Shown here one piece after another: positions 54,601-64,000 of a stretch of 64,000 bases of DNA. Both the position numbers and the translations under genes were made by a program. The notes below the pieces were generated by a model that had not been told where the DNA came from, searched no databases, and saw only the letters and a program-made list of their open reading frames with translations. Numbering within the stretch: position 1 is the stretch's first letter; each line of letters starts with the position of its first letter. The stretch comes from Rhynochetos jubatus (taxonomy: Eukaryota > Chordata > Aves > Eurypygiformes > Rhynochetidae), in the NCBI GenBank assembly GCA_027574665.1, contig CM050658.1, forward strand, positions 20,224,317 to 20,288,316, read 5' to 3'.

Positions 54601-57600
54601 TCTGATTTATTAGCCTTCCCCCTGATTCTTACCATCAACCCTGTCGTCACCATCGTTAAGCTCTAGGTGATCTGACACTCCCTGACATACAGGGCTACCC
54701 CGCCGCCTCTCGGTCCTTGCCTGTCCCTTCTGAAGTTTGTAGCCACCCATGGCAGCACTCCAGTTGTGTGAGCCATCCCACTGTGTTTCCGTGATGGCAA
54801 CTCTGTCGTAGGACAATGGCTTCCAGCTCCTCCCGTTCGTTGCCCATGCTGTGTGCATTGGTGCAGGTGCACCTGAGTTGGGCTATTGATCCCCTTTTGG
54901 GGGAGAATCTTGAATTCCTGTTGATTCTCAGGCGCTTCCATGGTTTCTAACACATCAATAACCCCTGTGTCTTTGCTGCCACGTGGGTCTCCATCCCCTG
55001 CCTCCACTGAGACGGCAAAGTGAAGGGCCTTGCTACCACACCATCCCTCAAACGTTGGCCTGCCGAGCCTGGGTTTATCCCTTTTATCTTCCTTTTCTAT
55101 AAATAACCTTGTTTGATACATCCTGCAATAGTTTGTTTTTCCATGTCTGCCTTGCCTTGGCTCGGATGTCTGGCCATCAGGTGAAACACCCGGGTCTGCA
55201 GTTCTTTCTGGTCCCAGTTGCTGAGGTCCCAGAAGAGGACGTTAGCCGAGGCGCAGGATCATTGATTTTGCACCGCTGATCTTGGTCTCCATGAGGCCTG
55301 CTAGTGCCGTCTCTAAGGCTGTCCCGTTCTTCCTGTATGAAGACCTAAGCTGTCCAGGTGAGGACAGTGGTACTAACGCTGATCGCACCTCTGTCAGCGG
55401 TTGGGATGGTGGCTGTTGCGGGTGTATGGCACTCTGGTCATCCCACCGGCGATGACACCCTGCCACAAACTGGGACAGCTGACACTGGCTTTGGCCCATG
55501 AAGGAAAAAGCACCCAAAGCAGGGCATTTGATGGCGATCACCCCCACGCTGCATTCAGGACGTGGTGCAGAAACTGGTGTAGGCAGCGTTTGAGCCATTG
55601 CACAGTCCAGTATCCTAAATGCCTGTGCCTCTATATGCATATCCCACATGGGTATCACCCTGGGAGCATTATGTATGGGGTGGATCCCACGTAGCAGATC
55701 TGCTGCTCAGGGACCTTGTTTTGTAAACAGGATCCGTGGAGATTGGGTTGCCGGCGCCCTGACGTGGAGTGAGTACCTGCTGCCAGGGCTGTGCTGCGTG
55801 CCTCGGCCCTGCTCTGGCCCCGAAGCACTGGGCTGGATGTTCACAACCAGCCTGCAGTGCCAGGACACAATTTCAGGGAAGAAAAACACGAAATACTGAT
55901 TGTTGGAGGTTTCTGTTTCCCCTCTTGCAATGATCCTTATTTGCAAGAGTTCTAGCTGAATGTGAATGTTATTAAAGTGACGTTTCTCAAAGGAGGAAGG
56001 CAAGCAAGAGCGCTCCCAAGGGGCCGTGTCATCAAGCTGGGTATCTAAAAAGGCTCTCTGGGACAAAGCGTTTGAGCTTCACGTCATCCCTGGAAGTGTC
56101 CAAGGCCAGGCTGGATGAGGCTTTGAGCACCCTGGTCTGGTGGAGGGTGTCCCTGCCCATGTCAGGGGCGTTGGAATTGGATGATCTTTAAGGTCCCTTC
56201 CCACCCAAACCATTCTGTGATTCTGTGAGTCCCTGGGGTCCTCGGTTTTCTTGAACTCTGCCTAGCCAGAAGGTGTAGCAACAGCAGCAGCTGTTTACAG
56301 GGGAGCGCGCTGGGGCAAACGGCAGCGCCTGGAACAGGTCCAGGCACAGGACTGCTTGGGCAGGGCTTTGCTTAGCTGCCACGCCGCAATCGTGGCGATA
56401 AGATGAGCCGATAAGGTTTCTGCTGGGGGGCTGAGGGGGCCGCTTATCTTTTTCCTGCAGCGAGACCGAGTCGGGGAATTTGGCGTTTTCAGTGCACGCT
56501 TAGTAACAAGCTCTGGATTTGGAGGAGTGGAAAATGTGACTCAGTCTAATTATAAACTGCCTTTTCAGTCGGGCTGGGAAGTTCCTTGTTTTGTCCTCCT
56601 CTTACGGGTTGTTGCCCTGAGCATCCGGGGAGACTGAGGGACGCGACGGTAAGGAGAGTCCTGCGAGGGAGCGGACCTGGGGGTGCGGGATCCGGCTCGC
56701 CTTCCCTTGCCGCGCTCTTGAATGCCAGTTTTCCAGCAATCTGCTGATGGCAGGGATAAATTGCCAGGGCTGGTTAGCTGCTCGGCGGCACCACTAAACC
56801 CCCAGCACTTGGCATCCCTGCTGTGTGGTATTTTTGCTTCCCTTTGGCCTTTCACTTATAAAAAGTCACGCTGAAAGAAGAGCTCGACTGAACTTTTTTA
56901 TTTAAGCTGTTTGAGGCTTTTCCTGCCCCGCGCTCGCCCCCCGAACAAGGGAGAAAGCGGGGTGTGGGCAGCCCGTGCTGACCCCAGCCCTGGCGCGGGC
57001 GGGCTGCGCCTTCCCGCTCCAACAATAAGGCTAAACAAATCCTTCCAAGCTGCTTGCATGGAGCGATGAAAGGAGGATTTCTTGGGACACTCAATGTTTT
57101 GTAGTGACCTCCCAGTGAAACAGCTGTTGTGTTCCCTTGCCCAGGCAGAGTGGGACGCTGAATAGCGCCCTTATAGCAAGCACAGAGGCGCATCTGGAAA
57201 AGAAGCCGTCACGGTAGGAGTATGCGAGGATGGCATGAGCTGGGCGTAGCCGCTCAGCCCCGCGCCGCTGCGAAGCCATTTTACCGATCGCGGAGAAGTT
57301 GGCGAGACCGAGGCCCGAGCGCCGTTCGGGCAGGCCGCGTCCGCGCGGCACGGCCCCGCGCGGGACGTGGGTCGCTTTCCGGGCGCGAGGCTTTGCTGGC
57401 CCGTTTAGCGGCTGGAGAATGCAGATTAACAACAGACACGTAAACGTCTCGTTCAGGTTTTCATGAGCACGAAAAAGTAGAGCAGCTACTTGAAGTAGCT
57501 TTGGGGCCCAGTCCTTCAGGGACTGATGTCTGACCTTGAAGTCGAGGGCCAGGACCTGTGGTACAGCCCCTGCAGCCCTGTTGTCCCTTAGCTCCGCTTT

Positions 57601-60600
57601 CTCAGCTGACCGGTCTGGTTTTTCTAAGGCAACAGCACGGGGACGTGCAGGAAGAGGTTTGCAGGGCTTTCGCTGGCACCAGCCGAAACGCGGGGTTGGT
57701 TTAACCGTCCTGACCTACCCTGCGCACAAAGGAAGCGCCAATTACCGGCTGTTCCCGTATAGCTTTCAGGCTCTGAGCAGAGGTGGTGAGCTCCTGCTGG
57801 TAATGAAGGCTCGGGTCACCGACGCTGACGTACTTCTGAGAGCCAGTGAACTCGCCGGGCTGTTTTTAGACTTCCAGGGCCAGATGCATCTGCATAAAAC
57901 GCCCTGGAGCAGCCTGGTTTTGTCCATGAGGGGGACAAGGCAGCCCAAAATCTGCCCGTGTTCTCTGATTTGGGGCTGAGACAGAACTGCCCAGTGCCGA
58001 TGCATGAGCGGGGGGAGGGTGTTGAGATGAAGGTTTGGGCTTAGGCAAACAGCTTGGGTTTGACTCTTCCTCTGCAGTTATATTTGCATTTGAATTCCCA
58101 TTTTCTTTCCTTGCACTGGTTAATTGCTTGGAGGAGCCTGAGCACTGCAGGTCGGTTTAACACTGGTTGGGTCAGGCAGCTTGAGCACAGTTCACCTTCC
58201 CTTCTGTTCCGAAGCAGAGGAGGCTCAGCCGGGGTATTTTTCATTCTTGGCCCTGTGTGTTCCGGTGGTGCTGAAGGAGCGACCCAGAAGGCAAGTCTGT
58301 CCTAGGGTAAATTGTCATCAGCAATTACGCTCCAAAAGAAATGCCTGCATGGGATCTGTGTCAGCGAGAGCTGGACACGGGGAGGAGAACGGGGCGGTGG
58401 GAGATCTGGCAGAGCTGCAGGAGTGTCTGCTCACCCCTGCCCAAAAGCAGTCGGGGACTTTGTAGGGCTGGTTTGAAAGGGCTCAGGAAGGATCCGAGTC
58501 CCTGGCTGCTCACAGGAAGGTCTGGAGATCCCATGGGATACCTCCAGGGCCGGGAAGGTTTCATACTGGTGTGCCAAAGGGAGACCTGTGGCAGGATCCT
58601 ACTGTACCTGTCTCCTGGAAAAGGACTCACCGCCTCCTTTTTGGCGGACTCATCCGGAGGAGGAGGACTAAATACTCGGGGGATTAGAGGGCACTCTTGT
58701 AGGCAAGAATGCGGTTTTTGCCTGAATTCCCTGGGAGGCAGCAGTTTTGCTTGCTGCTCGCTTGCTTATCTTTGTCTTGTTGGCTACGGGGCTTTAAGAT
58801 CTAAGTTTAAAAACCCAAATCAAACCGAGCTATCTTCTTTCATAAGCTGACTGGCCTAAAAATAACAGGCTCTGTGTCTCTGGAAGGACTTTGTGAACAA
58901 GGTCTTCAGAGCCAGCCAGAGCGCTGTATGTATTTAAAATCACGAACACAGCTAATTTTTTAATGGTCTTCAGCACGCTGCCAGGCTTGTGCAATCTTCA
59001 GCCGATAAGCATTCATTTACAATTATCCCAAATAACGGGAAAACAAAGGCAGCCCTTTGCTCTTTTTCTTGAGCAACGGAAGAGTTATTTTGAAAGCAGA
59101 GCCCTTGGGGGAAATGGCAGGGCTTAACGCTGATATTTGCCGCGTACGTAGAAAACTGGAAACTTCTTACGTGAAAACTAGAGATCCCAAATCATTAACG
59201 ACGCGTAGCCTTAACGAATACCCCTCGAAGCAATATTTGAAGGAAACGTTGCAAGAACAAGAGCCCAGGGCGCCCGGTTTCACATTCGCCACCACGAACA
59301 CGGCAGCGAGCGTGACCAGGACAGACCCGCGCCGAGGGCGCCGCCGGTTACCGTTCCTTTGGGAACGAGTGGTTTTGTTCAGCCCCGTAACCGCTTTGGT
59401 TATCTACGCTGATCCTGGGGGAGCTTTGCTGCCAGGGCAGTAGCTGTGTTTAAAGCAGAGCCGTGGTATCGAAGACTTGTTGCCTTCCTAAAGATTTCCC
59501 GGGGGGAGGCGCAGGCATCCTCGTGGGCTTCACAGGCACGATGCACATATATTTGATTTTCTGCATCGCCTCTCGCAGAACCCTTAGAAACAGTCCACAT
59601 CTCCTTGCAGGTTGAATACAGCTGAACTAGCTCAGCTCTTTTTAAATCAAGTTTAAGTGGGTTTATAAGTATTTTGTAGCAGTCGCATCCCTGCTAGAAC
59701 AAGCTGTCCCCGTCGGCGATCGCCTGACCTTTTTTGTTTCACAGGAGAGCCTAGTTTTCAGTGTATGTCTAGCTGCAGTTTGATTTTTCTAGTGTGGGCC
59801 CTTAAGAATGTGAGTTCACATGTAAACTGTAGGCTTAAAATAGTTTTCCAAGGAGAAATACTCAGACTGGCCCGTGCCTCCCTCACGGTCCTCTTTGCAG
59901 GTGGGGTTGGCCACCTCTCCTGGGTGAGTTTGGCCACCTCTCCTGGGTGAGTTTGGCCACCTCTCCGGGGTGAGTTTGGCTGTCAAATGTGGGAACACAC
60001 GGGATTGGAGAGGGAACCACCTTGTGACGTGAGATGAAGGGTAACGCGTGTTGTAGGTCACCCCAAGTCATGCGCCGTGCCCAGGGAGGAGGGAGCAGCT
60101 GAAAGCCCCGGCTCTGCGTGGAAGTGTGGGATCCTGTAATTAAGGGCTTTTGTAGAGTGCATGGAAGGGGAAGATTTGTTCCAAATGTAGCCTGAAATTA
60201 CACATTCGGTGTGTATTTAACCACTCACTATCAAAGTTTTTATTCTTCTTGATTGTGTAAGCCTCAATAACGCTGCAGCTTTGTCCTGGGCTCCTTCTGT
60301 TTCTGTTCCTACCGTCTGCCCAGCCCTTCCTCCTCCCCAGCGGGCAGGTTAGCGGCTAATTTTGGCACGGGGGGATAAAGAGTGGCACCATCCAGCTCCC
60401 GCTAACGTTAATGCTGGATTGCACTGGGCACTTGGCTGCTCTGTTTTCAGAGGGTGCAATGAAAATACACTTTTGTAAGGAAGGAGCAGAAGTGCAGGTC
60501 AGCCCCAGTTCTGGCTGGGCAGGATCAGACCCTGCCTTGGTCCTCTCTTGGCAGGAGCGGTGCCAAGGAAGGACAATTTGGTCCTTTGTTCCCACGTGCC

Positions 60601-63600
60601 CGTCTCAGGTGAAGGTTTTCCTTGGGGCTGGTTGGGGTAAAAGCAGCTCCTGTTCCTGCCGCGGCGGGGGAGCGGGTGCCCGCAGCAGTAGCGCTGCCAA
60701 AGCACGCTGCTTTCTGCCAGACGCGGGGGTGAAGGGTGGAGGGGCGTTCCCATCTTGGCGCCTGAGTTCGGGTGGGATACATCGGGGTGTGTGGCCCGTG
60801 GGGTGGCTTTCTGTCTGGTGTAAGCAGGAATCTTAATTTCCTGCGCTCGGACGTTGCTGCTGAGGAGTTAACTAAAAGCCGTGCTGACAGCTTTACGCTC
60901 TGCTCTGTAAACTGTACCCAGCGTCTGTCTCGTGATGTGCTCTCCAGCTTGTCCAGGCTGGCCGAAAGCGAGGCCGATCCTTTCCCGAGGAGAGGAATGA
61001 GGGTGTTGGCCCTACGGTCGTGGCTGAAGCCCTCCACAGCTCTTGCACAAGCCTTCTCGTGCGCTCTCACCAAAAGGCTTTGGGGTCCTGCGTTACCCTT
61101 GCAGGGCTGTGCATCCAGACCCTTCAGCGTGCCAAAACCTGCCGGGGTGGGAGCGGGGATGAGCCCTGCTGCCCTGCCTTTCGGTCAGCTGCCTAGTCCT
61201 GCCTGCAGCCAGGGGTGGGAGAGGACCCACAGCACCAGGCATCACTGCCCCGGTCCATCCCAGGGGTTTTCCCCAGCAGGAGCTGCGGTTCGGCGGGTCC
61301 AGTGAGTCCAGCCCTGCCTCTGTGCCCGCCGCCGGACACGGGGGCACTCTGCTGGGCAGGTTTCCTCGTGAGAAATGATGAAATACGTACGAGCTTTACA
61401 GAACCGCAGAGTAACCAAAGCACCCTTTCGGGAGGTGAGCTGGAGCGTGGCTCTGCACCAGGCTGCAGCAAGCCCAGAGCCTCACCAGGCTACTGAGTCG
61501 GGCTCCATGGGCCCTAAAATGTTGTTTCCTCTTGGTGTGGGGGGAGATACCTCGTGGTGAGCTCTGGAAAGCCCAGACAGGGCACTTCTCAAAGGCCTCC
61601 GAGCCCGGGGGTACCTACAGCCCTGGGAAATGTCACAGCCCACCCAGCCGGCAGTGTCACCCTTTCGGCTGTGCCACCCGGGCAGCTCCGCTGTGCTTTG
61701 TGACCGGTGAGCGGCTGTAGCACAGACTGACATCGGCTGCTGGGAACAGGGGGCTTGGGGGGTTCACCTCCGCCCTCGGCTGTGGCCCGGGGTGAGAGGC
61801 GGGTGCCCAGGGCTCCGGCATGGGGTGGAGAGCGCCTTGGCAGGGTGCAGCCGCGCCGGTGACCTTTTGGAGAAAGACGGTGTCTTCTCCACGAGAGCAG
61901 AACAGCTGGGGAACCCAAGGATCCAGGCCTGGGCTGGCTGGGAAGGAGACCCGAGGTTGGAAGAGAACGGTGGGCTGGGAAAGGCACAAGTAAGTTGGGA
62001 AGCAGAAGCAGCCGCTGAAGTTACCGCCAGCTCCCTCCTCTGGAGCGTATGGAAATGCTGTCGCGTAGGTTGTCCCTGTGCTGGACCGCACAGCCTGAAG
62101 GGCAGGCTTGTGCTCTGCGACCGCGCTTCACGGGTCTACTCCGCAAGCGTAAAAAATGTAAAGTTGCTGTTGGCCTAAAAGAGGTAGTAAACAGTGCGTT
62201 GGAGTCCTGCGGTGCCTGCGGTCTGAGCCAAAGCCGCCCGAGTTTCTAGTCTGCAGGATAGTCATATGGAAGTGAAACCCTTCATTGTAACTCTGCGTAC
62301 GGAGCCGGGCCGGTGCGCCGTCCTGTGTGACGTCCAGCGGTGCCCCAGCCCGCTCCCTGCCTGCCCACGCTGGCCGTGGCGCCGCTGCGCTGGCCAGATG
62401 CCGGGTTTGCTCCCCTCCTTCGCCCCCAGCTTTGCCCTTCCTCTGGCAGCACAGGAGGACGCCGTGTTTTAAGCGGCTGCCTCGCTCTCGGGGTTTGCTG
62501 CTGCTCGTTGAGAGCTGGCGTGCTCCAGCCGGGCAGGGGACTCCGGTGTGCCAGTTCTGGCCCCTCCAGCTCAGCCTGGCTGCTGGGGGCAGCGGGACAA
62601 ACCAGAAGGCGAACAGAGAAAACATGTTCTGCTGGAGCATTGGGCTTGTAGGGGGTGACGGGGTGAGGAAAAGAGTGGGACGGCAGGGCTGGGAGAGGAA
62701 GAAAAGGGGGCGGGAGGAGGGCAGTTGTTGGATCAGCTCTGCTGTATCACGTAGCTTCACCCTCAGCTTCGTGGCTGTCCCTGTGACTTGAACTCCCCTT
62801 CTGCCCACGGAAGAAATGAAGTGCTCATGCTTAGTAGTCACAGGGTGAGTGCTGGGGAGCTGGTGCCCGCAGAACGTCACGTCGTCCCGTGGTTTCTTAA
62901 TCCCTTTGGGGACCCCCCAGAGCACATCCTTGCTGCCGTGCAGAGGAGGAGACACAGGCTGTCCCACTCTGGCCAGGATGTTCCTTCCCCTGTCGTTACG
63001 CTTCAGATTAGTTTTTCTTTAATCGTATAAATTAAGCATTACTGCTGCTAGAACCTGTCCTAATGCTGTACTTCTGAAAGGACCTTCTTCTCTCTCTTAT
63101 TTGTAGATCTCCGAAGCTGGGAAGGACTCCTTGCCTTCTTGGTTACACTGGAACTCGGAGAGCAGCTCCCTGGAAGGGCTGCCCCTTGACACGGACAAGG
63201 GCGTCCACTACATCTCGGTGACCACGCTGCAGCCCTTTCCGAACGGGAGCTACGTGCCACAGACCGCAAACGTCTTCTCCGTCGAGGTCCACCAGGAAGA
63301 CCACAGCGAGCCTCAGTCGGTGCGAGTGGCCGTCCAAGACGCGGGTGACGCAGCACCATTCGTGTGCGGCTCGGAAGAGCCGGTCACCATCCTGACTGTG
63401 ATTTTGGATGCCGACTTAACAAAAATGACACCAAAGCAGAGGATTGAACTCTTAAACAGAATGAGGAGCTTCTCGGAGGTGGAACTTCCTAACATGAAGT
63501 TGGTTCCTGTTGTAAATAACAGACTCTTTGACATGTCGGCCTTCATGGCCGGACCGGGAAATGCAAAGAAGGTGGTGGAAAACGGGGCCTTACTCTCCTG

Positions 63601-64000
63601 GAAACTGGGATGTTCTCTGAGCCAGAACAGCGTCCCCAACATCAGCAAGGTGGAGGCTCCAGCTAAGGAAGGCACCATGTCTGCCCGCCTTGGCTACCCC
63701 GTTGTTGGCTGGCACATCGCTAACAAGAAACCCCACCTCCCAAAGAGGATGCGGCGGCAGATCAACGCCACCCCGACGCCTCTGACTGCCATCGGGCCGC
63801 CCACCACTGCCGCGCAAGAACCGCCGACCAGGATCGTCCCCACCCCGACGTCGCCCGCCATCGCGCCTCCCACGGAGACGACGGCACCCCCAGTCCGGGA
63901 GCCCATACCGCTGCCGAGGAAGCCTACGGTCACCATCCGAACGAGGGGCCCCATCGTCCAGACGCCCACTCTGGGGCCGATCCAGCCAACCAGGGTAGCA
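48700..64000 (+). CDS. DAG1: DAG1, dystroglycan (5' coding part, two exons, runs off the right edge)
   Basis: Precursor of alpha- and beta-dystroglycan, the laminin-binding receptor of the dystrophin-glycoprotein complex. Coding exons are 48700-48981 (94 codons, phase 0, donor GTGAGA) and 63107-64000 (298 codons, open to the edge; acceptor TTTGTAG). The intron is 14.1 kb. Residues 1 to about 28 form a signal peptide, followed by HWPSEPAE as in human. The N-terminal Ig-like and S6-like domains follow, with an NGS sequon (codon 63242). The furin site KRMRR|Q ends at residue 311 (63757), against 312 in human. The mucin-like Thr/Pro region then begins, with the ATPTP and QTPTLGP segments that carry matriglycan in mammals. 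The rest of alpha- and all of beta-dystroglycan lie outside the window. The long second exon agrees with the mammalian two-coding-exon structure. Confidence 0.97.
52096..55250 (-). mobile_element. CR1 LINE, long copy with ORF2 remnants (about 3.1 kb)
   Basis: Minus-strand CR1. Its 3' tail is at 52096 (AGAATCGTGGAATTG reversed). Reading back, there is the 3' UTR, an RT region around 52730-53460 ([26 protein letters not shown] in different frames), then an endonuclease region around 54610-54900 ([17 protein letters not shown]) and the ORF2 start region (about 54900-55120, [10 protein letters not shown]). Frameshifts and stops break the ORFs, so it is inactive. The exact 5' end is uncertain: the sequence to about 55250 still reads like CR1, beyond that I am unsure. 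Confidence 0.88.
54224..54252 (+). repeat. poly-C tract inside the CR1 copy
   Basis: CACCCCCCACCCCACCCC-type run ending in an uninterrupted stretch of C of more than 15 bases. Such runs are unstable and prone to sequencing-length error. Confidence 0.9.
55242..55658 (-). other. unassigned 138-codon ORF next to the CR1 5' end
   Basis: The open frame abuts the long CR1 on the same strand. Its product is Gln/Pro/Ser-rich with several Cys and no motif I recognise. It may be the ORF1 or 5' part of the same CR1, a different element into which the CR1 inserted, or chance. Low confidence that it was ever translated. Confidence 0.2.
56083..56228 (+). mobile_element. CR1 LINE, 3' tail fragment
   Basis: Typical CR1 3' UTR with GATGATCTTTAAGGTCCC, ending in two copies of the ATTCTGTG tail. 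About 145 bp, in the same orientation as DAG1. Confidence 0.92.
57230..57415. promoter_or_regulatory. small CpG-rich patch in DAG1 intron 2, candidate internal promoter or enhancer
   Basis: About 185 bp with very dense CpG (CGCGCGGCACGGCCCCGCG) within otherwise CpG-poor intron. It includes AAGCCATTTTACCG, which resembles a YY1 core (GCCATTTT). No matching exon or open frame with family similarity follows. Function unproven. Confidence 0.35.
59914..59977 (+). repeat. three copies of a 23-bp tandem repeat (TTTGGCCACCTCTCC... unit)
   Basis: Unit TTGGCCACCTCTCCTGGGTG followed by AGT, repeated three times with one C-to-G change in the last copy. Each unit contains GGGTGAGT, a consensus-like splice donor word, though nothing indicates that it is used. 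Confidence 0.85.
63743..63757 (+). other. DAG1: furin-type processing site in alpha-dystroglycan (KRMRR)
   Basis: Codons 307-311 read K-R-M-R-R and fit RXXR/RX(K/R)R proprotein convertase sites. The human equivalent is KRVRR. Cleavage releases the N-terminal domain that is needed for matriglycan synthesis by LARGE (known for mammals). Confidence 0.9.

Larger units (their letters stand above)
48982..63106 (+). other. DAG1 intron 2 (14.1 kb)
   Basis: Bounded by GTGAGA at 48982 and TTTGTAG at 63106. It holds the long antisense CR1 at 52096, a CR1 tail at 56083, a CpG-rich patch at 57230-57415 and a 23-bp tandem repeat at 59914. From 49000 to 52090 and from 60000 to 63100 I see nothing nameable. 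Confidence 0.85.

Noticed and set aside
59914..59977. Cryptic exon made of the repeated GGGTGAGT donors
   Set aside because: No paired acceptor, open frame or conserved peptide. It is a simple tandem repeat.

Overview
The window looks like a GC-rich, gene-dense stretch of a bird genome. It contains vertebrate multi-exon genes with very short introns on its left side, and dispersed CR1 LINEs (the dominant avian retroelement) with the typical ATTCTGTG-type tails on its right side. The gene content (APEH, MST1, DAG1) matches the conserved block on human 3p21.31. The species cannot be fixed from the sequence alone.

Layout. (1) Positions 1-2301 hold the 3' part of APEH (acylaminoacyl-peptide hydrolase), plus strand. 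(2) Positions 2583-7080 hold a second, complete and diverged APEH-like gene on the same strand, only about 280 bp downstream, with matching intron positions: a tandem duplication. Its Ser/Asp/His triad is kept, but the GxSxG motif reads AxSxG. (3) Positions 7117-12382 (minus strand) hold a complete MST1 (macrophage-stimulating protein) in 18 coding exons: PAN domain, four kringles and a catalytically dead serine-protease domain. Its 3' end lies tail-to-tail with the APEH-like gene; the two poly(A) signals are about 37 bp apart. Two of its introns carry minisatellites. (4) A CpG island at about 12400-13800 separates the MST1 start from the plus-strand unit that becomes DAG1 (dystroglycan). (5) About 36 kb of apparently non-coding sequence (DAG1 intron 1) leads to the DAG1 start-codon exon at 48585-48981. 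(6) A 14 kb intron 2 contains a long antisense CR1, further repeats and a small CpG-rich patch. (7) The second coding exon of DAG1 starts at 63107 and runs off the right edge just inside the mucin-like region.

Exon models were made by reading splice sites by eye against known family proteins. In all three genes the exon lengths sum to an open frame (APEH-like 720 aa, MST1 702 aa, APEH 3' part 431 aa, DAG1 first 392 aa). The genes are not a functional pathway: two are cytosolic oligopeptidases, one a secreted plasma ligand of the RON receptor, and one the extracellular-matrix receptor of the dystrophin complex. The points most worth following are the APEH paralogue, a near-identical inverted pair of CR1 copies sharing one frameshift, and an unrecognised coding-like ORF at 43815-44129.
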